Shown: positions 43,833 through 55,986, counted from the first letter of the stretch. The stretch: 64,000 nucleotides of DNA from Oreohelix idahoensis (GCA_024509875.1 JAMPIV010004939.1:266001-330000), one strand, 5' to 3'. Program-made: numbers and translations. Notes: generated from the sequence alone by a model not told the origin.

Positions 43833-45036
43833 TGCCTGAATTGTATACTTATTCTTTCGTACAGTCTAAGCTAGATAACTCTTGTATCAACTGTGAGTAC
43901 ATTTTCAAGGATGATTACTTTCTCTTGTGACGGGACTCATGTCCACTTTTTTTTGAACGATGTGTTGGTCATTCTCCTTATATGGTAGTATCGGTCTTCT
44001 GTTTCTTAGAATGATTGAAACCAGTGTTGAGGATTCTTTTGCTGTCCATATAAGGCGCGATTTCTTACTAAATCTTTTTGGAATGTCCATCAACCATCGT
44101 CTCGTTTCTGATTACTACTCAGGTGTATGCGTTCTGCGCATGTCTGACTTTAAGGGAGTTAGAATCGTCTTCCGCCCAGAGGGCGATTCGAGATGTTGTT
44201 CTGAGCGAGGCAGGACGCATTTTAGCGTCGCTGTGATTTGTGATAGGGAATTAGGAATCCTTTTGTGAGTTAGTGTAGCTAACTTCCCTTTATGATTCAA
44301 AAACGCCTGGAGGCGTGTGTTTTGTGGTGTCGATTTCGAAAGAAGGTAATACCTCATTTATGTTGAAATCTTTAATTTGACATTTTTTGTTGACAATGGT
44401 CGATTTCTGCTCGCTCACGTATTACAGAAGTAGAGGGTCTTCTATTAGAAGTCACACCCCAGGTATCTTTATACCTGTGATATATATATACACGGGATAT
44501 GCTATGCCCGAAGAACAGTTCTACGTTCTATGAAACATCGCTATGTCAGCGATTGCACCTTTGTCGAGGGTTAGACTTAGGAATGCTATAAAGGTCAGGT
44601 TGACCTGTACTCCATGTATGCTATTCACGTGCGGACGATATTGGACTTAATGTATACATCTGATCTGCTAGCATCAGGAGGGGAGTATTCGTTATTATCT
44701 ATGAACATTGATGATCTGCAGCTGACACTGTTGCAGAATTAATATTTATGAACTTTAGGTACCCAGATCTGTGCCATATCATTTATACAGATCCATGAAC
44801 CAGAACTTTATGTTACTGAATACACTGGACTATTGTTTACTCTATGACTGATGAGAATTGGATCCTACATGACTATCAGTTGGCACCAATATCATTTTTG
44901 AATGCTGAAACTATTGAACTGTAATGTTTATGATGTATGTGAAGTAACTGTCGTTGTGGCGTGAAATAAATGATGAAAACGTCAAGAGCAGTTACCTCCT
45001 TTATGACTTCGTATGTCATTTTGCCTGTGCTGTAAC
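43833..45036. other. Unassigned sequence
   Basis: No protein family was recognised. The 102-codon plus-strand frame at 43960 has no motif or codon-level support. The left flank of the Gypsy C insertion ends here with GTAAC. Confidence 0.4.
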
Positions 45037-45882
45037 TGTTGAAGGCGATCTTCTCTGTTGTTCTGGAACATTCAATTTGACAACAATGTTCCATATAATG
45101 TCAATAAAGTGGTTATAATTTCTGGCCATGTTAGTTGAGTTCTTATATGGTTTCATTCAATATTTTCATCGTGTCAATTGGTGTTGCTTTACGCGAATGC
45201 GGGGTGGGGTAGAAAAACGTGTGAGCAAACATTTGAAAGTTGCAATTATATTGAACTTGTAATTCCATTGACTTGATAAGTCGGTTCATTGAGTCCACAA
45301 ATATTTAATACAGTTTACACGTCAAGACGATTCATGCATGTTGATCACAAAAGTACATATTATAACTTGAAAATATATGGCATATATATGTAGATATCCT
45401 ATCAGTCCTTGTCCAATAATCAAATTACTGTATGCAGATTGTCATAGCTGTATGCACGCGCGGTTGGGGTTTTCCAACGGCCGACAGTGAGTCTATGAGT
45501 CTGGCAAAATCAAATACTATGGACTGTAATTCATCCTTCCTTAATTTTCACTTTCGTACTGACCTTTAATCATTTCAAATCTTCGTAATAGCAATGGACT
45601 GACCCATGTCCGTACTTGCATAAAATATATCTGTATGGCAATACCATGCCCAACATTGGAAGGAAAGTCAGACGCGTCTTAACAGCTTGACGGTCAATGT
45701 AAAAAGGGTATGGTTTCTTAGTTACCGACTGTGTCCTAAACAACGCTATACACGTCATAATCGATCGTGTATGAAGCGTTCAGTAATTGAAACATCTATC
45801 GCAATATATTAAATGTCTTAACCTTTACAATTGCACGTCTGGTAACCTTTAGCAGACGGCGTTAATATCATATACCGTAACA
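45037..45882 (-). repeat. 3' LTR of Gypsy C
   Basis: Begins TGTTGAAGG and ends CCGTAACA. Near-identical to 53304-54148. The 62-codon frame inside recurs in both LTRs and is not a gene. Confidence 0.96.
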
Positions 45883-46932
45883 ATTCCCTGTACACCGGGG
45901 AAAAAAAAATCGATAGATTTTTTTTCAATATCTATCCGACTTAACAATTTTTCAAAAAAATTTAACACAATTGTGACATATGGCCGACGATGTTCTGAGT
46001 AGAACCGTGTTGCGGTCGTGTCAACTAACTATTTGTCATAGTCATCTAACATAAATCACATTATATATCAATATTATACATATTATTATATCAACTAAAT
46101 AAATGTCCAATGTTAATAGTGAATGATAAAATTAAATTAAAGTAAGGTCTGTCGTATTAGTATGTCATATAGGAATTAATTTGACTAATTAAAATTAAAT
46201 TAATTAATTAAACTAAGAGTTAAATTATTAAGGTTCTAATGTAACGCGATGTTATGAGAGAAGAAAAAGACAAAATAAGTGAGAAGAAATAGAAAGAAAT
46301 TCGAATATAAGTTTTAACTTAATTGTGTGTGTTAAGTGTTAGTGAATAATAACTATCTAATTTAACTAACTAAATAATGTATAGGTACATTAAAAAAAAT
46401 TATTAATCTAATACTTGTGTGAGATTTATTTTCTCTTTTCATAATTTCTTCTTTTAGTATTTCGTTCTCTTTTTTTTTTTTGTTCTTTCATTTCATTTTT
46501 TTTCTCACATTTCATTTTATTGATAATAATTCAATTAAGAAGTTAAGTTAACTAATTAATTAGTATAGGATATGATGATCCATCCGTAGTCTTGATCCTG
46601 ATGAATTCTTTTAGGCAAAAATGTTCAAACGTTTACGTTGGAAAGAAATGTCATTTATCCTAGCATCCAAGAATTAAGTATACACAGGAACATCAGTTCG
46701 GTTTGTCGTCAGACATAAATCCATGATTGTTCAACGGTATTTATATCTCGTGTATGGACGTTAGACGAAGTTTGAATGTCTATATATACCTTGATTGTCT
46801 TTTAATTCAATTCTGTGATGCATATAGTGTATATAAAGTTTAAATTGAAGGCAAGGTTAGTTCCTTTATAGTTGATACTTCGTTCAATCCAATGTAGTGC
46901 TGATTGAAATAGTTTAAGAGTGTCAATGTTGA
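45883..46932 (-). other. Gypsy C 3' untranslated region
   Basis: Very AT-rich, with TTAATTAATTAA-type runs. The polypurine tract is less clear than in A and B; the minus strand next to the LTR reads GTACAGGGAAT. Confidence 0.6.
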
Positions 46933-47335
46933 TTATTCGTCGTCAATAGGATTACGTGACAATGCATCTGCCACACAATTTTCAGTGCCAGGAATATGTT
47001 CAATGGAGAACTCGAATGGCTGTAGGATGATTGAATATCTGGCAAGTTTCTGGCTTGTATGATTTGATCGACGCAAGGATGCTACAGCACGTTGGTCCGT
47101 CTGTATGGTAAAGGGAGCACCGAGTAGGAATTTTTCAAGCTTCGTTATTGCCCAGATCACAGACAAAAGTTCCTTGTCGACTGTTGAATACTTTGTTTCT
47201 GCCGGCTTCAGCTTTCTTGATATGTATAAGGTGGGATGTAGAATGCCATCATGGTTCTGGAGCAGGCATGCACCAATGCCGTAGTTACTAGCATCTGTTC
47301 GTAAGAAAAATCTTTTGGAAGCATCGGGAAGTCTT
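46933..47335 (-). pseudogene. Gypsy C RNase H
   Basis: After a one-base change near 47335, the frame encodes the D-A-S-N-Y-G-I-G start, S-V-I-W-A-I-T-K-L-E-K-F-L, T-I-Q-T-D-Q-R-A-V-A-S-L and V-A-D-A-L-S-R-N. The catalytic Asp residues are present. It ends at 46933, 1.05 kb before the LTR. Confidence 0.85.
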
Positions 47336-48265
47336 TAAAATTGGTTCATGCGAGAACAAATTTATAATTTTGTTGAAAGTTTCATTGCATGTACCAGTCC
47401 ATGTCACCTTCACCGGCATATCTTTTTTTAACAATGAAGACAATACAGCCGTGATGGATGACAAGTTTGGTATGAATCTACTGTAATATTGAACAAGTCC
47501 TAACAAACTCCTGACCTGTTTCTTCGTCTGAGGAACTGCTATGTTTAGAATTTTGGAGACTGTACTAGGTAACGTTCGGATATATCCCGATCCAATGATA
47601 TGTCCCAAAAAGGTTATCTCATTACACGCGATTTGCACCTTTGTAGGTTTAGCAGTTAGATGATAATTCCTTAGAGTGTCAAAAACATATCTAAGTCCCG
47701 AAACATGTTCCTCAAACGACGAACTAAACAAGCATATGTCGTCAATATATGTAATAACGTCTGGTCTACCTGATAAAATTTGTCGCATCAGGCGAATGAA
47801 GGTAGCTGGCGCATTAACAAGCCCAAAAGGCATCACATTCCACTGGTATAGACCTTGTGGAGTGGAAAATGCGGTGTAGTACTTAGCCTTTTCGGTCAGT
47901 GGTATCTGCCAATAACCTTTAGTTAAGTCTATCTTACTAAATATAGTTGCGTTGGATAGACGTGGCAGTAAGTCGTCGATAAGTGGATGTGGTTCGCTGT
48001 CAACTATAGTCTTAGCATTTAATTTTCTATAATCAACACATAGTCTAATGTTATTGTCCTTCTTCCGGACAATCACTAATGGAGAAGAGAATGGCGAATT
48101 ACTAGTCTCAATGATTCCCAGAGACAACATCTGTTCAAGTTCCTTAGTAGTTTTAGCAAGGAAATGTAAAGGAACAGAATAGGGATGTACACGAATAGGT
48201 GTATCATCATTGAGAGTAATGTCATGACTGATAGCCGATGTGCGACCCGGGACGTCGGTCAACAC
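47288..48265 (-). CDS. Gypsy C reverse transcriptase
   Basis: A 325-codon open frame with RT entry M-L-T-D-V-P-G-R-T (GTG codon; the frame continues upstream), I-V-R-K-K-D-N-N-I-R-L-C-V-D-Y-R-K-L-N, K-I-D-L-T-K-G-Y-W-Q-I-P-L, F-S-T-P-Q-G-L-Y-Q, M-P-F-G-L-V-N-A-P-A-T-F, Y-I-D-D-I-C-L-F, F-L-G-H-I-I-G and Q-T-K-K-Q-V-R-S-L-L-G. All seven RT blocks are readable, so it looks catalytically competent. Confidence 0.93.
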   Translation of the reverse strand: MLTDVPGRTSAISHDITLNDDTPIRVHPYSVPLHFLAKTTKELEQMLSLGIIETSNSPFSSPLVIVRKKDNNIRLCVDYRKLNAKTIVDSEPHPLIDDLLPRLSNATIFSKIDLTKGYWQIPLTEKAKYYTAFSTPQGLYQWNVMPFGLVNAPATFIRLMRQILSGRPDVITYIDDICLFSSSFEEHVSGLRYVFDTLRNYHLTAKPTKVQIACNEITFLGHIIGSGYIRTLPSTVSKILNIAVPQTKKQVRSLLGLVQYYSRFIPNLSSITAVLSSLLKKDMPVKVTWTGTCNETFNKIINLFSHEPILKTSRCFQKIFLTNRC

Positions 48266-48470
48266 ATCTGGATAAGATTGTAATAGATTAGCAATCTGTA
48301 GACGCTGTTGCGGTGTAACCGTTGAAGAGATGGTTACATCCCGCCAAGATTCAGTAGGTTGAACTACTGGTACAGGTAACGGTAACTGTACCTCAGGAAA
48401 AGAAGATTCTTCTTCCTGGATGACAGATAAGTTAGAATAATGACAAGTGGATACTGTGTTGTCATCTAGT

Positions 48471-49532
48471 TCATGAAAAAATTGACTGTAAGTGTTCAGG
48501 ACGTGTATGAAATTGCTTGAGCATGTTAATATGAAATATCTTTTTGTGTCCCTTGATATCTAAGACGTAATCAACGTCGGAAATTTTATCAATGACTTTG
48601 TAAGGACCATTCCAAGATATCAATAATTTATTGTTATTGTGAGGAAGTAATACATAAGCTTCGTCGCCTGGGAATAATTGGCGTAATCGTCGAGACTTAT
48701 TTTGTAGAGATCGAGCCTTAGCTTTTGCAGCCTCAGAAGAAGCTGTTGCCAACTGGCAAGACTCAATAATGTTCTTCCGAAGATTAATCACATATTCGTA
48801 AGATGACTGAGTGTCCTGAGTCATCTCGTCGTCAATTAATAAGTCTTTTATTAGTCCCATAGGACCTCTTGGGGGAGCACCAAAAACTAATTCAAAGGGA
48901 GAGAAGCCAGTTTGTTCATGCGGTACCTCCCGATAAGCAAATAGAACAGCTGGGAGTGCTCTGTCCCAGTCATGAGGGTGCTTAGCAGTAACCTTATGTA
49001 GTAGTTGTTTAAGTGTACGGTTAAGTCTTTCAACCGCACCATTACTCATCGGATGATAAATACTACTTAAATTCCTATCAATGTCCCAAGTTTTCATGAC
49101 TTCCTTCATGGTGTCAGATATAAACTGTGACCCATGGTCTGATAAAAGTTTTCTAGGAAACCCTATTCTAGAAAAGATGAGATGTAGTGCATCAGCTACA
49201 TCTGTGGTAGTGGTGGTCTTTAATGGGATAGCTTCTGGCCATCGTGTGCACAAATCAATGCACGTAAGGACGAATCTATGTCCTCTGGCCGATGGTAGCA
49301 ATGGACCAATAATGTCTATTGCCATCTTGTCAAAAGGTCTCACTGAGATATCGCAAGCCTGAATAGGCGCCGTGTGAAAAGCTCCACGTGCTTTCACTTC
49401 TTGGCATGTAGTACAGGAACGTACATACTGCGAAATATCTCTTGACACCCCTGGCCAAAAAGAATGAAGACAGTACTCGAGATCGTGTTCGAGTATATCC
49501 CATATGTCCAGCACAATGTGAGTCATGTGCAT
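48471..49532 (-). CDS. Gypsy C integrase
   Basis: A 353-codon frame. The Cys pair of the zinc domain is C-T-T-C; the core has A-I-D-I-I-G-P, L-S-D-H-G-S-Q-F and G-A-V-E-R-L-N-R-T; then F-A-Y-R-E-V-P-H-E-Q-T-G-F-S and the GPY/F domain (W-P/F-P-G-D-E-A-Y-V-L-L-P, S-W-N-G-P-Y). The His pair is encoded just upstream in another frame (49330-49749), separated by a T5 run near 49465. Downstream, a T6 run near 48487 shifts the frame into the RT linker. Confidence 0.92.
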   Translation of the reverse strand: MHMTHIVLDIWDILEHDLEYCLHSFWPGVSRDISQYVRSCTTCQEVKARGAFHTAPIQACDISVRPFDKMAIDIIGPLLPSARGHRFVLTCIDLCTRWPEAIPLKTTTTTDVADALHLIFSRIGFPRKLLSDHGSQFISDTMKEVMKTWDIDRNLSSIYHPMSNGAVERLNRTLKQLLHKVTAKHPHDWDRALPAVLFAYREVPHEQTGFSPFELVFGAPPRGPMGLIKDLLIDDEMTQDTQSSYEYVINLRKNIIESCQLATASSEAAKAKARSLQNKSRRLRQLFPGDEAYVLLPHNNNKLLISWNGPYKVIDKISDVDYVLDIKGHKKIFHINMLKQFHTRPEHLQSIFS

Positions 49533-49708
49533 GTTGAAGAATGTACCGTCTAAAAGTATATGGGACCATAACTTGTTGTTTCATTTGTGATTTGTCATTA
49601 AAACATCTAATCAATATGTCATTTTTAATAACAAAACAATGTTTGTTATTATTACCTGAGGATAGATTGTCAACTTTATCAACCAACTTAAAAATTTTTT
49701 TTAAAGAT

Positions 49709-51019
49709 TTATCCTCTTTTTTGTTTGGTTGCAAATGTTTCCCTGTCAATAGGTGAATTGACTACAAATTCCTCTTGGTTGTCTGCATCCATTTTATTAT
49801 CATCAACTTTCTCCATGAGTTGAGTCTGCGCTCTAGTCGTCACGGCGTTTCCAGTGCATAGGTTATGTTTCTCCCATTCTATAATCTCATCTGGAGTACA
49901 ATCTTTACTGCCGTGTATACGACCGACCATCAAATCAGCTATAGGCTTTTTTAGCATACATACTTTTACGTTCCCTGTGAAGAAAGGAGTGTTAACATGA
50001 ATAATAGCTGTGGGGTAAAACTCTATTGTTCCACCAAAAGTCATGCAACGGACATATTCCCCTGTTGCACAGCTGGGATGTACCAGCGACTGTCGTACAC
50101 CAATCGTTGTGGATCCCGAATCCCTCAACACTGAGACGACGGATCCATTAACTAATCCTCTGTTAAAAATTAATAGGCCTGTTCCATCGTTGACTGCAAG
50201 ACCTACCTGTGGTATAATATGTCCGCAGTTAAGCACTGTTTCTTTCGCCTTCTGAAAAATAAGATTGCATTGCTGGCAACTATTTGCCACATTATAATTA
50301 ATAGCAAAACATGCAGCAGAAGACTGTGTTGTATTATTGTCAAGTGGGACCTGAGCTATAGGGGTAGTATTATTTGTAACTGCCGCCCCTGTATTATGGT
50401 TGTAATGAGATGATCCCCGAGAATGAGATCGATTCCGAGTATAATTGTTAAAATTATCTCGTCGCCCTCTATAGTAACTATTATCTCGATGTCTCGAGCC
50501 ATGATTATTACCATTCCAGTTGTTATTATTATTGGGAGTATGTGATCGATTATAATGAGTGTTATGTTGACTATTGTGGTAGTTTGTTTGAGGTGAATAA
50601 TTTCTATCTCGTGATCTACCTCTGTTGAACTCATTTTTATTGTTGAAATCATTATTATGTCCCTTCTGAAAGTTAACATTATGATTTCTTTGGAACCTGC
50701 TTCTGTCTACACTGTGATGTCTTTGTTTGTTATTGTGATTGTAGGCCATATTAGACGCCACAGGTAGAGGTTCTCTTAATGAGGAGTTAGAAATGGTTGC
50801 ATTCGGGTGTGCCGAACAGTAGTTTAAAGAAATTTTTTCTAACTCGTCCATGGTACCTGGTTTACGCTCCTGCAAATATGCAAAAAATGGCTGGCTAACT
50901 GAAGATAATACCTTATCCCGCAGTAGTAAATCAACTAATTTGTCGTATGATTTGTTGACTTCTGCCAGTTCAACCCATCTATTAAAATGTATTGCGTATG
51001 TTCGCAATGAATCCTGCAA
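49709..51019 (-). CDS. Gypsy C gag C-terminus, nucleocapsid-like region and protease
   Basis: A 436-codon frame. The SCAN-like capsid end (H-F-N-R-W-V-E-L-A-E-V, L-L-L-R-D-K-V-L-S) is followed by a long Asn/Arg/Ser/Tyr-rich segment (residues 85-215) with R-G-R-R and S-H-S-R-G-S-S motifs. Then come the C-x2-C-x13-C-x-H element (C-Q-Q-C ... N-C-G-H) and the protease V-L-R-D-S-G-S-T-T. The frame ends at an A6 run near 49720 where pol continues one base over. Confidence 0.88.
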   Translation of the reverse strand: MQDSLRTYAIHFNRWVELAEVNKSYDKLVDLLLRDKVLSSVSQPFFAYLQERKPGTMDELEKISLNYCSAHPNATISNSSLREPLPVASNMAYNHNNKQRHHSVDRSRFQRNHNVNFQKGHNNDFNNKNEFNRGRSRDRNYSPQTNYHNSQHNTHYNRSHTPNNNNNWNGNNHGSRHRDNSYYRGRRDNFNNYTRNRSHSRGSSHYNHNTGAAVTNNTTPIAQVPLDNNTTQSSAACFAINYNVANSCQQCNLIFQKAKETVLNCGHIIPQVGLAVNDGTGLLIFNRGLVNGSVVSVLRDSGSTTIGVRQSLVHPSCATGEYVRCMTFGGTIEFYPTAIIHVNTPFFTGNVKVCMLKKPIADLMVGRIHGSKDCTPDEIIEWEKHNLCTGNAVTTRAQTQLMEKVDDNKMDADNQEEFVVNSPIDRETFATKQKRG

Positions 51020-51735
51020 AATCCTTTGGAGATTCAGGTAAAATTCCCTTAAATTTTAACCTACAGTGTTCCTCGTCCAGGTGAAACCTTCGTAAAAGCA
51101 AGGACTTAATAGCACCGTAGTTATTAGCTATTGATGGGTCAGCATTTTGAGAAGCTGTCAATGGTTCTCCAACCAAGAATTCATTTAATTTGAGTACCCA
51201 TGACTCTTCAGGCAAATGGTTAGATTTGCAAGTCTGTTCAAAACGTGCCAGGAACGATGAAAGGTCGTCGACGTTCAAGTTGAAAATGGGTAATTTAAAG
51301 TTGTAGAAGTGTTTAGGTTGGCTGGATGATGATCCATTTTGTGCGTTATTATTCTGGTTTGCATCAGCACTTTGTGCTTGTAATCTTGCTGTCTCCAATT
51401 TAATACGCGCCAATTCCATTTCTTGTTGTAAAATAATTTCCTCTCGTTTCAATTTATTCTCTTCTTCCTGTTTGGCGATTGTTCTTTGCTCTTCTCTTTC
51501 ACGTTGAGCAATCTCTCTCAATCTATTTTCCTTGGCAATTTGCTTCATCTCAAGTTCTGCTTCCTCTTTCTTTAATGCAGCTTTTTGTTCCTCTTCCTCT
51601 TTCTTTAATGCAGCCCTTTTCTCTTCTTCTTTTCTTTCATATTTTTTCCAGTTCTGATTCAGCAAACTGACGAAGTTCTTGAGATTTATAACCATATTCA
51701 CGACCAATCTTAACGAAATGGTCTATAGTAAGCAT
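50982..51735 (-). pseudogene. Gypsy C gag N-terminus
   Basis: The likely start is ATG 51735 (M-L-T-I-D-H-F-V-K-I-G-R-E), as in A and B. An A6 run near 51651 shifts into the long frame 50982-51707, which holds a Glu/Lys-rich coiled coil and the capsid start (F-Y-N-F-K-L-P-I-F-N, V-L-K-L-N-E-F-L-V-G-E-P-L-T). A further shift, in the T4 run near 51025, leads to the next frame. Confidence 0.85.
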
Positions 51736-53303
51736 TTTGACTTTTATCTGTAAGTAATTATTGATAATTACTGATTAAATTAGTCAATAGTAGCTTCAGA
51801 GTAATTATTATACTTACTCAACTTAGAAATATTCAATATAAGTAATCACAATAGTACTGAACTTAATGTCTAAGTTCAACTAATAGACAATATTTTGTAA
51901 CAATATTGTATCTAAATAATACTATATCATAAATAGTTATGATATCTGTTAAATATAATGTAATTATATCACACAATTAATCTCAATATCCAATAATGTT
52001 GGGTATAATTCCTAGGAATTATATTGTTCAATGTACTAAGTCACTCTCTTAGTACCAGAAAAGTATATTAAATAATATACAATGGGTCTATTACCTCAAA
52101 GGTAGCTATAAGATTATTTATTTTGTCAATATATATATATTATATTATTATGCCCTAGGCATCTATGATAAATTGTAGTGCTACTTTCTTGGACTATCAC
52201 TGCATAATTATGCAATGTCCCATATTAACCTTAAATTTCAGAAAAAATTAATTAAATTAAATTACAAGTGTATTATTGCATATAATTATCATATTATTAA
52301 TGTAATATTAATATATATTATGAGGACAGACAAGCAATGATGCAACTAAAGGATACAAACAATGTCAAGACGCAAACAAGACATTTTCACAATTAAAAAT
52401 GAATTTATGAACTAAATAAAATAAGCGGAAATGTCACAGACCAAATGAAGGGCAAGGTCTGACCGGAGGTCAACTGAATATTCAAGGTACACACAAAAAA
52501 AAAATGACTGCGAAAAATGATGACGTCACAGGACTCATAACGGACGAAAATTTAACAATCATAAAATAAATGATAGTCAGAGGAGAATGGACGAAATAGT
52601 AACGAACATGGTACAGAACTGAATAAAATTATTAACTGAATACGAATAAAATACACCAATTATCTACGGGACAGTACAGCTAACGCAAAATCGTCAAACG
52701 ATAGCAGATTTGGACAACAAGTCCAATGTCAAACCTCAATGGGGTTTCCAAAGGTGCAATCGTTTAACTGCCCTAAGAAACGACCGAAATTAATTCAGGC
52801 ATCGTGAGAGCCACAGAATCTAATTTCGGTTCATCCTCCCTACCTCCCACGAATTAACAACAAATACATACGATGGAAAACAAATTTAACATATATATAC
52901 ATGAAAATACATAGACATGCCTGATCAAAGCAAAATGGACTCAGCACTGTTATTTATCGACCGACAAAGGTCACACCTAAATGACTTATCTTTTGTGCTC
53001 AGTTCGGACTCCTGTCGATGACGGTATGCACCAACGGTGTAGAAGTATGTCTGACTGTTTGCTCTTGATGCATATACAGGGTTTATTCGTTGACTTTGTT
53101 ATTTTTTTCTCCGTAGAAACTAGGCTTGCTGCTGTCAACTTATGGCATGTACACGAACTTTGGTGACGTCACGTTGTTAGGGATTATACTGAGTACTGCG
53201 TCATAGGTCATAATTCAGCACATCATGTGATCGTCCTTCAAATGTAAACAATTGTTAATTTCCGAATTTTTTTTTTTTCGATCCCCAATCAATGGACACC
53301 ATC
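51736..53303 (-). other. Gypsy C leader
   Basis: A 1.57-kb untranslated region. Just inside the 5' LTR the minus strand reads GATGGTGTCCATTGATTGGG. TGGTGTC is the usual start of a tRNA-Leu primer site, but the rest does not fit well. Confidence 0.6.
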
Positions 53304-54148
53304 TGTTGAAGGCGATCTTCTCTGTTGTTCTGGAACATTCAATTTGACAACAATGTTCCATATAATGTCAATAAAGTGGTTATAATTTCTGGCCATGTTA
53401 GTTGAGTTCTTATATGGTTTCATTCAATATTTTCATCGTGTCAATTGGTGTTGCTTTACGCGAATGCGGGGTGGGGTAGAAAACGTGTGAGCAAACATTT
53501 GAAAGTTGCAATTATATTGAACTTGTAATTCCATTGACTTGATAAGTCGGTTCATTGAGTCCACAAATATTTAATACAGTTTACACGTCAAGACGATTCA
53601 TGCATGTTGATCACAAAAGTACATATTATAACTTGAAAATATATGGCATATATATGTAGATATCCTATCAGTCCTTGTCCAATAATCAAATTACTGTATG
53701 CAGATTGTCATAGCTGTATGCACGCGCGGTTGGGGTTTTCCAACGGCCGACAGTGAGTCTATGAGTCTGGCAAAATCAAATACTATGGACTGTAATTCAT
53801 CCTTCCTTAATTTTCACTTTCGTACTGACCTTTAATCATTTCAAATCTTCGTAATAGCAATGGACTGACCCATGTCCGTACTTGCATAAAATATATCTGT
53901 ATGGCAATACCATGCCCAACATTGGAAGGAAAGTCAGACGCGTCTTAACAGCTTGACGGTCAATGTAAAAAGGGTATGGTTTCTTAGTTACCGACTGTGT
54001 CCTAAACAACGCTATACACGTCATAATCGATCGTGTATGAAGCGTTCAGTAATTGAAACATCTATCGCAATATATTAAATGTCTTAACCTTTACAATTGC
54101 ACGTCTGGTAACCTTTAGCAGACGGCGTTAATATCATATACCGTAACA
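53304..54148 (-). repeat. 5' LTR of Gypsy C
   Basis: Near-identical partner of 45037-45882, followed by GTAAC at 54149. Confidence 0.96.
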
Positions 54149-55328
54149 GTAACCCTGTGGACTAGCTAACTATTTTACACACAGCAACAACAAAAAACCA
54201 GATAAGACACCCTACACTACAACTATAATATACCTGGTGTCGATAGGGGTGGTAATTGAAGTCAGCCTAAATCCACCCTTATCAATATATATATAAAAGA
54301 GTATGTTTTCCGAATTCGTGTGTTAAAAGTTAACATAAATATCTCTGGGGATTTTTTTTCTTCTAAAAATATGTGTGTCTTTCGCTAGGAAAAAGTCTAA
54401 AGAATATATCCAACAGTTTAAACCTTATCCGTGTTTCTCACTTTATTGTTAAGATTATTTCAAATACTTGTTAGACATCTCATGTCTCTATTTAATAACA
54501 AATATATGTCTGTGTATTCGTTTTCTCATTAGGACGTGTTGCTAAAGGCTGTTTAAACATATAATTAGTCTAGCTGGTATTTTTAAAAATATTTGTTTGT
54601 TAAGATGTTAACTCCGAGACTAAATTGTTATTTTTATCTGTGTGTGTTAAGTTAAATCCTGACATAGCATTTTTAAAGAACAGTTGATTTTCGATAAGTA
54701 CTTACCCGATTTATTATGTACTATAGTCTAAATAATTTTCCTTAGTTTAAATCATATCCGTGTTTCTCCCCTATTGTTAGACAAGTGCTTTTGTTCACTT
54801 TATTTTTGCGAGGTTTATTTTGTGTGTGTTAACATAATAAAATATAAAAAGACAGAAACTGATAACGCAAGAATTAATAAACACTTTTATCACATTAAAA
54901 AAGAATATTTAGAACATATCATATTTTTGGCTTTAACAGTACTGAACTACACAGGGACAGACGCCTTGCTATAACAAACGACCATGGTGCAAATTTTAAA
55001 CGACAGGGAACATGTTGGATCACGCACAGGCTGGGTTTTAAATCAATATCTTCTCTGCCACAGCGCGCGCGGGATATTTCTGATACGTTAACATCACAGA
55101 ATAAGAAATAAGACTGTGTTTTATTTACCTGTTTATTCTCTTTCTCATTGTCTCACTCTCTCTCTCGCTCTTTCTCTCTCTCTCTTTTTCTCTCATCCAT
55201 GTTTAATAAAACTCAAAACACACGTAGTTTTTTTCTTTTCACGCGCGTGGTCAGACACGCACGTTCATAATTTACTGCTGAGTCGTTGTGATATCATCAG
55301 ACACTAGCGCTCATACCTCGTTGAAGAT
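54149..55328. other. Unassigned AT-rich sequence
   Basis: No coding family was recognised. TTATCCGTGTTTCTC occurs near 54425 and, as CATATCCGTGTTTCTC, near 54755, a hint of an old duplication. A (CT)n-rich run lies at 55137-55197. Confidence 0.4.
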
Positions 55329-55550
55329 CTTCTTCTTCTTCCTTGTTCGCTCTGAAAAGGCCTGTGGTTGCGTTGTGTCTGTTTACGCCTAAGCTGTGAT
55401 ATCTGCACCTTTCGGTCGACACACCCGACTACTACAGCCCGAACTTTTTTAGGGACCGAATTTGTCTTCCCATTGCGAGCCGCACTCGCTCAGCCAGACT
55501 GCACTGCTGCAGACTGTTTCCAGGACCACCACTTGCAGGTGGGGTCATAC
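55329..55550. repeat. Dispersed repeat family D, copy 2
   Basis: Matches 1148-1385 in the same orientation, with a CTTCTTCTTCTTCC edge at the left. Confidence 0.65.
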
Positions 55551-55737
55551 CTCTTTGCAGCTGACTTCCCTTGTTTCCACCAATTGGGTGTACATGACAA
55601 GAAGTGATGAAATGATTAAACCGTTGGAGAGCTGAGTGAAGGTCGAGAGAGTAAATTTTATCGAGATCCCCCTTTGTTACACGTGCGAAAATACTTTGGT
55701 GAGTCATATCTAAAGTTTCCTACCAAAACCGGTGGTC

Positions 55738-55986
55738 ATATTTTCATAACCTCGGGGGTATATTTCTACCACCACACGGGCATATTTTCTATCATCTCAC
55801 ATACATATTTCTATCACATCGCGGGTATATTTCTATAACATCGCGGGTATATTTCTACCACATTACGGGCATAATTCTATCGCCTCGCGGGCATAGTTTC
55901 TATCATTTCACATACATATCTCTATCACATCGCGGGTATATTTCTATAACATCGCGGGTATATTTCTACCACCTCACGGGCATTTT
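55738..55986. repeat. ~24-bp minisatellite, about ten units
   Basis: Degenerate units built on ATTTCTATCACATCGCGGGT; the triplets CGG and GGGTATA recur every 22-25 bp. A higher-order block (55792-55860) is repeated at 55918-55980. Confidence 0.88.

Larger units (their letters stand above)
45037..54148 (-). mobile_element. Gypsy LTR retrotransposon C, recent insertion
   Basis: LTRs 45037-45882 and 53304-54148 (about 845 bp) appear identical except for one A in a homopolymer. The flanks are GTAAC at 45032-45036 and 54149-54153, an exact 5-bp target duplication. The minus-strand order is leader, gag, protease, integrase, RT, RNase H. The internal frames are split only by single-base changes in A or T runs, and no nonsense substitution was seen. 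The element is probably young and may be intact. Confidence 0.95.

Noticed and set aside
43960..44268. 102-codon plus-strand frame (and its antisense)
   Set aside because: No family motif, no plausible start or signal context, and similar frames are expected by chance in this composition.
45570..45758. 62-codon frame repeated identically at 53836-54024
   Set aside because: Its identity comes from the two Gypsy C LTRs, not from selection on a protein.
54774..54974. 66-codon plus-strand frame
   Set aside because: AT-rich, no motif, no neighbouring signals.
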